Made by a program: the position numbers and the translations under genes | NCBI RefSeq assembly: GCF_965199065.1 | Contig: NZ_CBDAQN010000001.1 | Coordinates: 1 to 64,000, forward strand | DNA length: 64,000 nt | From: Acidisoma sp965199065 | Lineage (GTDB): Bacteria; Pseudomonadota; Alphaproteobacteria; Acetobacterales; Acetobacteraceae | Direction: 5' to 3' | In this document: in pieces, positions 8,874 through 17,370 of the stretch | Layout of the letters: every line of letters begins with the position of its first letter | Numbering within the stretch: the stretch's first letter is position 1 | Notes under the pieces: generated by a model | Seen by the model: the letters and a program-made list of their open reading frames with translations, nothing else | Databases searched by the model: none | Told to the model about the DNA's origin: nothing

Positions 8874-9548
8874 TTACCGGTCGCCGCTCAGCTCCAATGG
8901 CAGATGGACGAGCGTGAAGATGCCGAAGGGCGGGGTCGGCACAATCTCGGCCCGTGCGCGCTCGGCCGGTGTAAACAGCGCCTCCGCGGCAAAATCCGGA
9001 TGCCAGCCGAGCGCATGGGAGGCTGGCGCCATCGCCTGCTCTACCCAGCGGCGCGGCCCCGAGGCAGCAATAAAGTGGTTCACGAACAGCAAGTGACCGG
9101 AGGGACGCACAAGCCGGCGCATCTCGGCCATCAGCCGCTTTGGGTGAGGCACAACGGATGCCACGAACATGGCGACCGCGATGTCGAAGCTCTGATCGGG
9201 GAAGCCGGTCGCTTCGGCATCCATCTCATGCAGCCCGGCGACGTGATGAAGCCCCAGTTTGTCGGTCCGGTTGCGGGCCCGGGCCAGCATTTCCGCCGAG
9301 AGGTCGATGCCGGTGACGCGCTTCCCGCTGTCGTAAAGCGGCAGGGCAAGCCCGGTGCCGACGCCGACCTCCAGCACGTCGCGACCAGCCAAAGCGTTGA
9401 TGCGGCTGACGGTCCGACGCCTTGCCGGGCGGGATATCGCCCCGAAGGCGCCGTCATAGATGCCTGCCCAGCGCCGGTATGCAGCCTGCACGGCGGCCTT
9501 ATCCATCGCCGAGTGCGGCTGGGGGTCGTGCGTTTCAGAAACTTGCAT
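8874..9548 (-). CDS. pmtA: Phosphatidylethanolamine N-methyltransferase-like SAM methyltransferase
   Basis: A class I SAM-dependent methyltransferase of about 224 residues. The SAM-binding motif is VLEVGVGTGLALPLY, with the acidic ribose-binding residue in VTGIDLSAEML. The pattern YRRWAGIYDGAFG near the start and FVNHFIAASGP near the end resemble the Rhodobacter-type PmtA, which methylates phosphatidylethanolamine toward phosphatidylcholine. The ATG at 9548 is chosen because GAGAGA lies just upstream; a TTG four codons earlier is weaker. Family is clear. The lipid substrate is inferred from similarity. Confidence 0.75.
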   Translation of the reverse strand: MQVSETHDPQPHSAMDKAAVQAAYRRWAGIYDGAFGAISRPARRRTVSRINALAGRDVLEVGVGTGLALPLYDSGKRVTGIDLSAEMLARARNRTDKLGLHHVAGLHEMDAEATGFPDQSFDIAVAMFVASVVPHPKRLMAEMRRLVRPSGHLLFVNHFIAASGPRRWVEQAMAPASHALGWHPDFAAEALFTPAERARAEIVPTPPFGIFTLVHLPLELSGDR

Positions 9549-9660
9549 GATCTCTCTCAACGGCCCCGTTGAGAGCCTGTTCGACGTTCCCCAAGCCCGC
9601 GCCTGCTATCCCCGGGGGACGCCCAGGCCGAGTAGCCATAGCCACCAGCACTTACCAGCG

Positions 9661-10767
9661 TTACAGATCTGTGAACAGCCGCCACTGGAAATTCCGGCGG
9701 TCATCGGGCTTTTCGGCATGTAGGGATGGCTGGCGGCCCGTGCGATACCGGAATTGTTCGAGCGCCGCTGTGTCCGCCTCGATTGCGCCGACGATCTGTG
9801 GTGTCGCGAAAATCGAATGAGCCGAACCTGGTTGGGCTTCCCAGGCGGCGCTCAGCGTTGCGAGCGCCTCCAGCCCCTCCGCATGAGGGCCCGACAGAGA
9901 CTCATGCACCGGTGGATAGACGCGCGGCCTCTGGATTTCCGCCAACCCAAGCCCTGTGAAGCCGAAGAACTGCGGGTGCAGCGGGTCTTCCGCCAGCGCG
10001 GATGCAAAGGCCGCTGCCAGCTGCGGACGGCTATGCTGCCCGACGCCTGCGGGGTCGATCAAAATAGCGCCAGCCAGATGGCGGAGGCGGATCTGCCGGG
10101 CGATCGCCGGGGCGAGCGCACGATTGAGTGCGAGCTGCGCCGTTTTCTTGGCGCGTCGTTCCGCCGTTGCGGAGCCGGCATCGATGTCGATCGCCACGAG
10201 CGCGGGCGTGGGCGTGATCGTCATGCGCGCGCCGCCCGGCAAGTCGACGACGTTGTCTGCGAGGGCCGACCAGATCGCCATGGCTTCGGGTCCGTCATCA
10301 CCCAGCCCCACGGTCACGCGTGCGCGCAACGCCGTCGGCAGGCCGCCCGCGACGGCTGGGCGGTCGACATAGATCGCGGCTTCGGGGTGCAGCCGGCCGA
10401 GGCGCTCGACCACGCCAGGTCCGCGCGCCAGCAGCCGGACCGGCCCCTGCACGTCATCCGGCAGAGCCGCGAGCCGCGGACCTTTCCCGCCCTGGGATCC
10501 GCGCGTCACGCGGAGCGCGAGATGAGTGCCTTCTGAGAGGCCGCGGGCGCCGGCCGTATCCGGCAGGAAGCCGTCACCGGAGTTGCCCGGCAGGGCGACG
10601 AAAGCGCCGGCCATGGCGGGCACGCGGGCCGCGATCCGGCCAACGATCCGGTCCTCGACCCCGAGCGGGCCACCGGGCCGCTCGATGGCGCTGTCGACCG
10701 CGCCGTACCTGTCGATCGCGAGGCCCCGGATTTCACCTGGCCTCGACGTCACCAGAATGACGGGCAC
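9661..10767 (-). CDS. Ribonuclease E/G family protein
   Basis: A 368-residue protein with features of the RNase E/G catalytic core: RVYPPVHESLSG near the C-terminus, VGLGDDGPEAM, and the domain segment TITPTPALVAIDIDAGS, which parallels the catalytic DNase I-like section (VAIDVN/D-G). The GTG start lies one base after the stop of the SH3 gene, indicating an operon; the longer upstream frame has no family residues. It is shorter than full RNase E and lacks the usual CPxC zinc-link, so it resembles the reduced alphaproteobacterial paralogues. Activity as an endoribonuclease is likely but not certain. Confidence 0.72.
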   Translation of the reverse strand: MPVILVTSRPGEIRGLAIDRYGAVDSAIERPGGPLGVEDRIVGRIAARVPAMAGAFVALPGNSGDGFLPDTAGARGLSEGTHLALRVTRGSQGGKGPRLAALPDDVQGPVRLLARGPGVVERLGRLHPEAAIYVDRPAVAGGLPTALRARVTVGLGDDGPEAMAIWSALADNVVDLPGGARMTITPTPALVAIDIDAGSATAERRAKKTAQLALNRALAPAIARQIRLRHLAGAILIDPAGVGQHSRPQLAAAFASALAEDPLHPQFFGFTGLGLAEIQRPRVYPPVHESLSGPHAEGLEALATLSAAWEAQPGSAHSIFATPQIVGAIEADTAALEQFRYRTGRQPSLHAEKPDDRRNFQWRLFTDL

Positions 10768-10768
10768 G

Positions 10769-11368
10769 CTATTTGGCAGGAATGGCCTCGCCCGGGAACG
10801 ACCCCCAGAAGGCCGAACGTCCCAGCCAGCCGCCGACGTGGCCCACGCGCACGTGGCACCAGTTGGCACCGGCATCGCATCGCTGGATGAGACCAATCAC
10901 GCCCGGCATCAGTCGAGCGGCGGGATTGGCTTGATCGGAGGCGCTGCGGAACAGCGTGACCGGGGACTTCCCCTTGATGACGAAGTGACGGGTGTCGACC
11001 AGCGTCGCCTCATGCATCCAGCCTTCGGTGCCGTCGGCATCGACCACAAGTCGCCAGACATCGAACTCCCGCAGCACCTCAACCGGCAGGCCGGCGCGAT
11101 GATAGACCCAGGCTATCGGATACTGGTCACCCGGTCCGACGCGGAGATTGACCGCGTCTGCCCGGAGCGAGACGAACCGGGGGATCGGCAGGCAGGTCGA
11201 CGAGCCGACATGAGCGCTGTCGACAGGCTTGCCGCTGGCCGACGAGCAGGCGCTGGAAACGGGCTCGGCCCTTGCCTCCAAGGTGCTGGAAGAGGCAATC
11301 GCGAACCAGGTCAGGGCAAGGCAGGCCGTAGCCAGGCTGACGCGGATTGGGACACTCCCGATTCTCAT
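10769..11368 (-). CDS. Exported SH3-domain protein
   Basis: A 199-residue protein starting with a signal peptide (IRVSLATACLALTWFAIASS). After a cysteine-containing linker come two bacterial SH3-like modules. The first has RADAVNLRVGPGDQYPIAWV and the second has GVIGLIQRCDAGANWCHVRV with a terminal GGWLGRS. Such domains bind peptidoglycan or partner proteins in the periplasm. The start is placed at the ATG before the signal peptide; the longer frame upstream looks like antisense of neighbouring sequence. It is directly followed by the RNase E/G-like gene with a one-base gap. Confidence 0.82.
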   Translation of the reverse strand: MRIGSVPIRVSLATACLALTWFAIASSSTLEARAEPVSSACSSASGKPVDSAHVGSSTCLPIPRFVSLRADAVNLRVGPGDQYPIAWVYHRAGLPVEVLREFDVWRLVVDADGTEGWMHEATLVDTRHFVIKGKSPVTLFRSASDQANPAARLMPGVIGLIQRCDAGANWCHVRVGHVGGWLGRSAFWGSFPGEAIPAK

Positions 11369-11414
11369 AGGGTCTGGGTGCCAAGCTCCTGGCCGCCGGT
11401 CAAGCCGCCACTCG

Positions 11415-11807
11415 CTACAGGCTGACGATCTGGCCGCCGGCCGCATTGCCCAGAAATCGCGCGACCCCCGCGACCTCGACACCCTCCATCAGCTGATGAG
11501 CGTCGATGGCCTCGGCCCGCAGCCCGGCCTCGCACACCATCAAACTCACGCCAAGTTCGATGCAGGCCTCCCGTAGTTCAGCGAGGCCGCCGACGCCGCG
11601 CCCGCGGACGACCGCGTCACGCCCGGCCTCCTCGAGGCTCGACCAGTCCTGCATGAGGGCGTGGCAGCCGCCATTCGTCGCGAAAAGCTGGACGCGACGG
11701 CCCAGTGCCGCGGCACCGGCCGCGATCACGAAAGCATAATGCGCGCGGTCGTGGCTGCCGGAGAGCAGAAGGACGCTGAGGGGCTCACCAGCCAAGCTGG
11801 AGGTCAT
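11415..11807 (-). CDS. DsrE-family protein
   Basis: A 130-residue protein resembling the DsrE/DsrF/peroxiredoxin-like fold: PLSVLLLSGSHDRAHYAFVI as the first strand-helix, an LFATNGG turn, and SLMVCEAGL with the conserved cysteine used by sulfur-carrier members. The start overlaps the stop of the upstream MoeB/HesA-like gene (ATGA), so the two form a translationally coupled pair. This pairing points to sulfur handling around a ThiS/MoaD-type activating enzyme, which is inference from context. The stop comes shortly before the SH3 gene, in the same direction. Confidence 0.75.
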   Translation of the reverse strand: MTSSLAGEPLSVLLLSGSHDRAHYAFVIAAGAAALGRRVQLFATNGGCHALMQDWSSLEEAGRDAVVRGRGVGGLAELREACIELGVSLMVCEAGLRAEAIDAHQLMEGVEVAGVARFLGNAAGGQIVSL

Positions 11808-12598
11808 AGCGCCGAGCAAACCGGACAGTGCGGGTCGCGCGGCACCCGAATGGTGCGAAAGCGTGTCGCCAACGCATCCCAGAGCAGGAGACGCCCTGAG
11901 AGACTTTCGCCCAGCCCCAGGATCTCCTTGATCGTTTCCGTCGCCTGAAGCGTTCCCATCACGCCAGTGACGGCGCCGAGGACGCCTGCCTCCGCGCAGG
12001 AGGGCGACAGTCCGGCCGGTGGCGCTTCGGGGTAGAGGCAGCGATAGCACGGCCCGTCGTGGCCGGCATGCGGCTTGAAGACGCTCAGCTGGCCCTCGAA
12101 CCGCAGCACGGCGGCCGACACCAACACCCGCCGCGCCCGGACGCAGGCGTCGGCAACCAGATACCGCGTGGCAAAGTTGTCGGACCCATCGCAGACGATG
12201 TCATAGTCCGGGATGAGCGCTTCGGCCTCCGGCGCCGTCAGGCGCAGCCTGTGCTCGACGATCTCGACCCCGGGGTTGATCGCGCGCGCTGCCGCGGCGG
12301 CCGAGGTGGTCTTGGCAACTCCCAGGCTCCCCATGCCATGCGCGATCTGCCGCTGGAGGTTGGATAGTTCGACGTGGTCGTCGTCGACGATGCCAATCGT
12401 GCCGACCCCGCTCGCCGCCAGGTAAAGCAACAACGGGCTCCCGAGGCCGCCTGCTCCGACGACCAGAACGCGAGCGCGGCCCAGAGCCGCCTGACCGGTT
12501 CCACCGATCTCCGGCAGCAGGATGTGGCGGGAGTAGCGTTGGATCTCCGCCTCGCTGAACTCCAGATCGAGGCTCACGTCTGATGAGGATGCCGCCAT
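11804..12598 (-). CDS. moeB: HesA/MoeB/ThiF family adenylyltransferase
   Basis: A 264-residue E1-like enzyme. It has RYSRHILLPEIG at the start, the nucleotide-binding glycine loop VLVVGAGGLGSP, the acidic residue in GIVDDDHVELSNLQRQ, and CDGSDNFATRY. Two zinc-binding CxxC pairs are present: CYRC in the middle and CPVC at the C-terminus. These enzymes adenylate the C-terminus of small sulfur-carrier proteins in molybdopterin or thiamine synthesis. No carrier gene is adjacent; a DsrE gene follows with overlapping start. Family is certain. Whether it serves molybdopterin (MoeB) or another pathway is not. Confidence 0.85.
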   Translation of the reverse strand: MAASSSDVSLDLEFSEAEIQRYSRHILLPEIGGTGQAALGRARVLVVGAGGLGSPLLLYLAASGVGTIGIVDDDHVELSNLQRQIAHGMGSLGVAKTTSAAAAARAINPGVEIVEHRLRLTAPEAEALIPDYDIVCDGSDNFATRYLVADACVRARRVLVSAAVLRFEGQLSVFKPHAGHDGPCYRCLYPEAPPAGLSPSCAEAGVLGAVTGVMGTLQATETIKEILGLGESLSGRLLLWDALATRFRTIRVPRDPHCPVCSAL

Positions 12599-12635
12599 GC
12601 CGCATCCAAAGCACCAAGAGGCAGCTTTCTGCAAG

Positions 12636-12680
12636 GACGAGAACCGAGGGGACGAGAACCGAGGGGACCAGAACAAGAAC
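12636..12680. repeat. Short tandem repeat, three 15-bp units (third degenerate)
   Basis: The unit GACGAGAACCGAGGG occurs twice exactly, followed by a third diverged copy (gaccagaacaagaac). It lies in the leader of the MoeB/HesA gene, 40 bases before its start on the minus strand, and may affect translation or be slippage-prone. Confidence 0.7.
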
Positions 12681-12801
12681 GAATTCTTAACAAAGTGTAG
12701 AACAAACCAGGATCATGCGTCTTTTGTGCAACGCGTCTCATATTCTTGTCGAACCGCCTCATCTTTTGGGTTAGCGTCGGGGTGTAGCCGCTTGTTAAGA
12801 C

Positions 12802-13317
12802 ATGAACCACATGCGCTTCCGGTGCCGATGGATCAGCCTGCTCGTGCTCTGTCTGCTCACCGGATGTGGTGGCGGCTACGCCTCCTACGGGCCGGCGACC
12901 GCAATGACCTGCGTCCCCTACGCCCGGTCGATCACCAGGCTGCCGCTTGATGGCGACGCCTGGGCCTGGTGGGACGAGGCTCGCGGCCGCTATGTCGAGA
13001 GTGACGTTCCTACCCCCGGCGCCGTGCTTGTCTTCCGGCGAACCGGCAGGCTTCCAAGCGGCCATCTCGCGGTGGTTTCGGCCGTGCTGTCGGATCGCCG
13101 GGTGCTGGTGACGCAGGCCAACTGGCTGCCCTATCGGATCACGAGCAACCAACCGGTGCTCGACGTGTCACCTCAGAACGACTGGACGGTGGTGCGTGTC
13201 TGGTGGCCGCCTGTCCATGGCTGGGGCGCGACCGTCTACCCCACCAATGGCTTCATCCTCACGATCCCCGTCTCCGCGCCCCCACCCATGGCGCAATCGA
13301 TGAACACCGGAAGCTAG
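12802..13317 (+). CDS. CHAP-domain lipoprotein (amidase/peptidase-like)
   Basis: A 171-residue protein with a lipoprotein signal: a hydrophobic stretch WISLLVLCLLTGC with the lipobox cysteine. The mature part resembles a CHAP domain. It has the catalytic cysteine in MTCVPYARS, a tryptophan-rich loop DAWAWWDEARG, the strand PGAVLVFRRTG, and the histidine in SGHLAVVSAV. CHAP enzymes cleave peptidoglycan cross-links or side chains. It is convergent with the EipB-like gene, with only three bases between the two stops. Both are envelope proteins. Hydrolase activity is inferred from the Cys-His pair. Confidence 0.82.
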   Translation: MNHMRFRCRWISLLVLCLLTGCGGGYASYGPATAMTCVPYARSITRLPLDGDAWAWWDEARGRYVESDVPTPGAVLVFRRTGRLPSGHLAVVSAVLSDRRVLVTQANWLPYRITSNQPVLDVSPQNDWTVVRVWWPPVHGWGATVYPTNGFILTIPVSAPPPMAQSMNTGS

Positions 13318-13320
13318 ACC

Positions 13321-14142
13321 TCAGCAGTGATGCGGCAACAGCCTGAACTGGGCCAGCGTTCCGGCCATGGTGAAATTGCCGAAGTTCATCATCAGGCCGT
13401 CGGCGACGCCGTTGTTCCAGTAGCGCATGGAGAGCAGAGTATCCGGCAGCATCTCGGTCGTATCTGTCGCGAAATAGCCCATGTGCACCATGAGGCTCGG
13501 CAGCTTGCTCAAAGGCGCAAAATTCGTCGGCACCACCTGGCCGTGGGAGGTGATGACCGCAAAGGTGTTCTCAACCGCAGCGGTGGCCGTGCCATCGAAA
13601 ACGGGAACCGAGACGAACATCTGCCCCTTCTGCGCCGCCGCCAGCACCGCCTCGGTTTGCGCCATCGGAAATATCGTGCCGGCTGGCAGCACCACGCGCC
13701 GCGGTTCGGGCGCCGTGTAGACGGCGAAGCCGGGCTTGCCAGGCGGGAGTTCGGCCCAGCCGGCTCTCACCTCTCGGTCGTCATTCGTGCTCTGCGTGAT
13801 CCGGAAGCGAAAGTTCTGCCCGTCCTTCGATTCCCAGGTCGAGTAGTCAGACACGGTATGAGTATCGCCACCCTCCCGGTCGAGGACGGTCATGTCGAGA
13901 CGCTGCTGCGTTGCCCAGCCGGTGCAGCCGTCGATGACCTCATATTCCATGGCGCCCGAAGCGTTGGTGACGCCGCTGTTTTCAGTCGACGCCAGGGTCA
14001 GCCGATAGAAAGCCCGATGAGCCGCGAGCGTCTCCATTGCCTGCGGCGCCGCCGCCCGCGATGCACCAGGGGCACCGAGCAGAAGCAGGCAGCAGACGGT
14101 TCCGGTCAGGCGGCGAATGGCTGAACGCATAGGCGGCTGCAT
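13321..14142 (-). CDS. eipB: EipB-family (DUF1849) periplasmic envelope-integrity protein
   Basis: A protein of about 273 residues with a signal peptide (GTVCCLLLLGAPGASRA) and the DUF1849 pattern: AHRAFYRLTLAS, GAMEYEVIDGCTGWATQQR, YSTWESKDGQNFRFR, then RVVLPAGTIFPMAQTE. The family, described as EipB in Brucella, folds as a beta spiral in the periplasm and helps maintain the cell envelope. Characteristic cysteines include the one in DGCTGW and the C-terminal one. The start may be the ATG at 14142 or the one at 14130. It is divergent from the DUF488 gene. Confidence 0.85.
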   Translation of the reverse strand: MQPPMRSAIRRLTGTVCCLLLLGAPGASRAAAPQAMETLAAHRAFYRLTLASTENSGVTNASGAMEYEVIDGCTGWATQQRLDMTVLDREGGDTHTVSDYSTWESKDGQNFRFRITQSTNDDREVRAGWAELPPGKPGFAVYTAPEPRRVVLPAGTIFPMAQTEAVLAAAQKGQMFVSVPVFDGTATAAVENTFAVITSHGQVVPTNFAPLSKLPSLMVHMGYFATDTTEMLPDTLLSMRYWNNGVADGLMMNFGNFTMAGTLAQFRLLPHHC

Positions 14143-14237
14143 CCTTTGTTTTTGCGCTGGGCAACCCCTGGCGGTTTCCCCGGCGCTTATCCGATTGCAT
14201 GGCCGTGTCATAAAAGCACAAACCGAAGGTGCGATGC

Positions 14238-14717
14238 ATGCCCGCTGCCGCGACGACCGCCCCCACACTGCTTTCGATCGGTTATGAGAAGGCGGGATTC
14301 GCGGATTTCATCGCAACGCTCCAGGCGGCACGCGTAGCGACGGTGATCGATGTCCGAGACCTCCCGCTCTCACGCCGCGCCGGCTTCTCGAAACGGCAGT
14401 TGCAGGCAGGGCTGGCCGAGAGCGGCATCGGTTACCTGCACCTGCGTTCGCTGGGCACACCTGCCGCCGGCCGCGAGGCGAACCGCCGGCGGCAATGGCC
14501 CTTGTTCTGGGAAATCGTCGAGCAGAGCCTCGCCAGGCCGGAGGCTCAGGATGCCTTGAACGAGGCCGCGAGGATCGCCGCCGCCTCGCTGAGCTGCTTG
14601 CTCTGCTACGAGGCCGATCCCTGCATCTGCCATCGTCGGCGGGTCGGCGAGATACTGCAAGCTCGCCATGGCTTCACGGCCGGCCACCTGCGGGTGGCTC
14701 ATCGCTTCGAACCTTGA
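14238..14717 (+). CDS. DUF488-family protein
   Basis: A protein of about 159 residues with the DUF488 signature: LLSIGYEKAGFADFIATL, VIDVRDLPLSRRAGFSK, and the cysteine cluster SCLLCYEADPCICHRR. The last motif is the family's hallmark and may bind metal. The biochemical role is unknown; the family is found widely near stress and DNA-related genes. A GTG three codons upstream is an alternative start. It shares its upstream region with the divergent EipB gene, and its stop lies close to the convergent dehydrogenase gene. Confidence 0.82.
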   Translation: MPAAATTAPTLLSIGYEKAGFADFIATLQAARVATVIDVRDLPLSRRAGFSKRQLQAGLAESGIGYLHLRSLGTPAAGREANRRRQWPLFWEIVEQSLARPEAQDALNEAARIAAASLSCLLCYEADPCICHRRRVGEILQARHGFTAGHLRVAHRFEP

Positions 14718-14721
14718 GCGC

Positions 14722-15597
14722 TTAAAGCCCCGCATCCTCGGCGGATCGCTTGGCGATGGCGGAGAAATCGAGGCCGCCGTCGCCCCGCGCCACACTTGCC
14801 AGGAAGCGGTCGCGCAGGATCGACGCGAACGGCAGCGGCACCGTCAGCGCCTCTGCCGCCTCGAGGATCAGGCGGGTGTCCTTGGCCCCGAGCCCGAGCG
14901 GCGTTCCCGGCGGATCATAGGACTGGTCGAGGATCATGCGCCCGTAGTTCTTGTGCACCGGGGCGCTGAAGAAGGACTCCGTCAGCACCTCGTAGAGCGT
15001 CGCCTTGTCGACGCCGCCTTTCTGGTTGAGGGCAAAGATCTCCGCCATCTGCTCGATCGTCGAGAAGATCATGAAGTTGCAGGAGAGTTTCACCAGATTG
15101 GCTTTGAACGGCCTTTCGCCGACGATGAACAGCCGCTGGCCGAGCGCCTCCAGCACCGGCTTGACGCGCTCGATAAGGGCGGCCTCTCCCGCCGCCATGA
15201 CGAAAAGCTTGCCGGCCTCGGCTGCCGGCGGCCGTCCGAGAACCGGCGCCGCGATGAAGCCCTGCCCAAGACCGTGATGAGCCTCCTCAAGCCGCTGCGA
15301 CAGATCAACCGAGATGGTGCTTCCGGAGATGTGGATCGCGCCCTTCGGCAGCCCGGCCAGCACGCCGTCGGCCCCGAACACCAGGTTCTCCACCGCGTCG
15401 TCGGTTGCGAGCATGGTGATGACCGCTTCCCGCGCCGCGGCCTCTGCGGCGGTGCCGGCGATCGTCGCGCCGTCGCCGCGCAACGCCTCCGCCCGCTCCC
15501 GCGTCCGGTTGAAGACCGTGACCTTATGACCCGCGCGGAGCAGGCTTCGCGCCATCGCTCCACCCATCGGTCCAATTCCGACGACACCGACATCCAT
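14722..15597 (-). CDS. NAD(P)-dependent beta-hydroxyacid dehydrogenase (HIBADH/GLYR family)
   Basis: A 291-residue dehydrogenase with the Rossmann motif VGIGPMGGAMARSLLRAG at the start, the substrate-binding GSTISVD and PVLGRPPAA segments, and the catalytic lysine in NLVKLSCNFM. This is the 3-hydroxyisobutyrate/6-phosphogluconate dehydrogenase-like superfamily, close to the GLYR1/succinic semialdehyde reductase branch. The ATG was chosen because the Rossmann fold begins right there; the long open frame upstream is antisense to the carbonic anhydrase gene. The exact substrate cannot be assigned. Confidence 0.85.
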   Translation of the reverse strand: MDVGVVGIGPMGGAMARSLLRAGHKVTVFNRTRERAEALRGDGATIAGTAAEAAAREAVITMLATDDAVENLVFGADGVLAGLPKGAIHISGSTISVDLSQRLEEAHHGLGQGFIAAPVLGRPPAAEAGKLFVMAAGEAALIERVKPVLEALGQRLFIVGERPFKANLVKLSCNFMIFSTIEQMAEIFALNQKGGVDKATLYEVLTESFFSAPVHKNYGRMILDQSYDPPGTPLGLGAKDTRLILEAAEALTVPLPFASILRDRFLASVARGDGGLDFSAIAKRSAEDAGL

Positions 15598-15717
15598 CTG
15601 CACGACCCTCCGCTCGATGGTTCCAATGTTGGGATGCGCGTGGGCGTTGGCCAGCTTTGTTTGACGATGGGCGAGGGAGATGTTGCCGTCGCGGGACGCT
15701 CCCCGTAACGTGGTTTC

Positions 15718-16329
15718 GTGGAAAATCTCCTCACCGGTTACCGGCGCTTCCGTCAAACCGTCTGGCCTGGACGCCGGGAGCAGTTCGAGGCTTTGGCGCA
15801 ACGCGGCCAGCGGCCGGAGACGCTCGTCATCGCCTGTTCCGACAGCCGCGTCGATCCGGCGATGGTTTTCGATGTCGGCCCCGGCGAAATGTTCATCGTT
15901 CGCAACGTTGCCAACCTCGTGCCGCCGTTCGAGGAGGACATGGCCTTCCACGGCACCAGCGCCGCGATCGAGTTCGCCGTCCGCGTGTTGGAGGTGCGGG
16001 AGATCATCGTCATGGGCCACGCCATGTGCGGCGGCATCCATGCCCTGCTGCATCCCGCTTCGGCCGAGCGGCTCGACTTCATGTCCTCCTGGGTCGAGAT
16101 CGCCGCGGAGGCGCGCGACCGCGTTCTCGCGTGCGAGCCCGTTGAGGAGAGGCGCCAGCAGATGTGCGAGTACGAGGCCATCAAGCTGTCCCTGCGCAAC
16201 CTGATGACGTTCCGTTGGGTTGCCTCCCGTGTCGCCGACGGCCGCCTCGTTTTGCACGGCGCCTCGTTCGACATCCGGACGGGCGCACTGTCGCGCCTCA
16301 ACGCGGACGGTGCTTTCGAAGCGGTTTGA
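15718..16329 (+). CDS. Beta-class carbonic anhydrase (CynT-like candidate)
   Basis: A 203-residue beta-carbonic anhydrase. The zinc ligands are visible as the cysteine in VIACSDSRVD and the histidine/cysteine pair in VMGHAMCGGI. The Asp-Arg dyad is in CSDSRVD. It starts at GTG. The next gene, an MT-A70 methyltransferase, overlaps its stop by one base, and cyanase lies about 1 kb downstream on the same strand. In the classic cyn operon carbonic anhydrase (CynT) restores bicarbonate used by cyanase, so that role is plausible here. Family is certain; the CynT role is inferred. Confidence 0.9.
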   Translation: MENLLTGYRRFRQTVWPGRREQFEALAQRGQRPETLVIACSDSRVDPAMVFDVGPGEMFIVRNVANLVPPFEEDMAFHGTSAAIEFAVRVLEVREIIVMGHAMCGGIHALLHPASAERLDFMSSWVEIAAEARDRVLACEPVEERRQQMCEYEAIKLSLRNLMTFRWVASRVADGRLVLHGASFDIRTGALSRLNADGAFEAV

Positions 16330-16994
16330 TGAGCGCGGCTGAAACTGTCGATCCCGCGGCAGCCTTGGCAGCGGAACTGGAAGGCCAGCGGTTCGGCACC
16401 ATCCTGGCCGATCCGCCCTGGCAATTCGTCAACCGGACGGGGAAGGTGGCGCCGGAGCACCGGCGGCTCGGACGCTATGGCACGCTCGATCTCGCCGCCA
16501 TCGCGCGCCTTCCGGTGGCGGCGCATGCGACGCCCACCGCACATCTCTATCTCTGGGTGCCGAATGCCCTCCTGCCGGACGGGCTGGCGGTCATGAAGGA
16601 ATGGGGTTTCGCCTACAAGGCCAACATCGTCTGGCACAAGATCCGGAAAGATGGCGGCCCCGACGGACGCGGCGTCGGGTTTTACTTCCGCAACGTCACG
16701 GAACTGCTGCTGTTCGGTGTCCGGGGGCCGAGCGCCCGCACGCTCGCCGCAGGGCGGACGCAGGTCAATTTCCTTGCCACCCGGAAGCGCGAGCACAGCC
16801 GCAAGCCGGATGAGCAATACCGGCTGATGGAGACATGCAGCCCAGGCCCCTTCCTCGAACTGTTCGCGCGCGGTCCGCGGCCCGGCTGGACGGTCTGGGG
16901 CAATCAGGCTGGCGCATACCGGCCGGACTGGCGAACCTACGCCCACAACTCGCAGAGCGAGGAGGCACGCGAGCCGACCTTGGACAAAAACTAG
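16329..16994 (+). CDS. MT-A70 family adenine methyltransferase
   Basis: A 221-residue protein of the MT-A70 family, which methylates the N6 position of adenine in DNA or RNA. The catalytic motif DPPW is in ILADPPWQFVNRT. HLYLWVPNALLPDG and the aromatic segment FAYKANIVWHK follow, as in phage- and chromosome-borne DNA methyltransferases of this type. The C-terminal LFARGPRPGWTVWGNQAG is also typical. The ATG overlaps the carbonic anhydrase stop by one base. No restriction enzyme is next to it, so it is an orphan. The target sequence is unknown. Confidence 0.85.
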   Translation: MSAAETVDPAAALAAELEGQRFGTILADPPWQFVNRTGKVAPEHRRLGRYGTLDLAAIARLPVAAHATPTAHLYLWVPNALLPDGLAVMKEWGFAYKANIVWHKIRKDGGPDGRGVGFYFRNVTELLLFGVRGPSARTLAAGRTQVNFLATRKREHSRKPDEQYRLMETCSPGPFLELFARGPRPGWTVWGNQAGAYRPDWRTYAHNSQSEEAREPTLDKN

Positions 16995-17108
16995 TCTTTG
17001 GATTGGAAAGCGCCGCAAACAGAGCTTGCGGCGACGTCACCGACCCTGTTCCAATAGGCCTTCGACTGCAAGGTCTAACTGCCCGGTGTGAGGGCGAAAG
17101 GCTTCTCG

Positions 17109-17318
17109 ATGCTCCGTTCCCTGTCCCGTGGGACAACTACCGTTGCGCTGGCGCTGATATGGCTTGCTGGGGGTTGGCTCGCCTGCGACGTGTTGTTCGC
17201 GGATCCGGCCCAGCTTGTCTTCGAAGATCTCGCCATCCTCTGCGCTGTCCTGGCGCCGGTCGTCTATCTCATCGGCTGGGCGATGAGGTGGCTCAGCCTG
17301 CGGGCCGGCACGGCCTGA
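17109..17318 (+). CDS. Small two-helix membrane protein
   Basis: About 69 residues, with two hydrophobic segments (VALALIWLAGGWLACDVLF and LAILCAVLAPVVYLIGWAM). It lies about 50 bases before the cyanase gene on the same strand. The ATG is preferred over a GTG 21 bases upstream. No family is recognised. A transport or regulatory role in the cyanase unit is possible but not supported by sequence. Confidence 0.5.
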   Translation: MLRSLSRGTTTVALALIWLAGGWLACDVLFADPAQLVFEDLAILCAVLAPVVYLIGWAMRWLSLRAGTA

Positions 17319-17370
17319 TGCGTCGGCTCCCACGGGGCGCGGCTGCTCCAGCGCGAGGGATCGCACCCGC

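Noticed and set aside
14668..15708. A 346-codon plus-strand open frame
   Set aside because: It is antisense to the beta-hydroxyacid dehydrogenase gene, whose Rossmann and catalytic motifs are clear.
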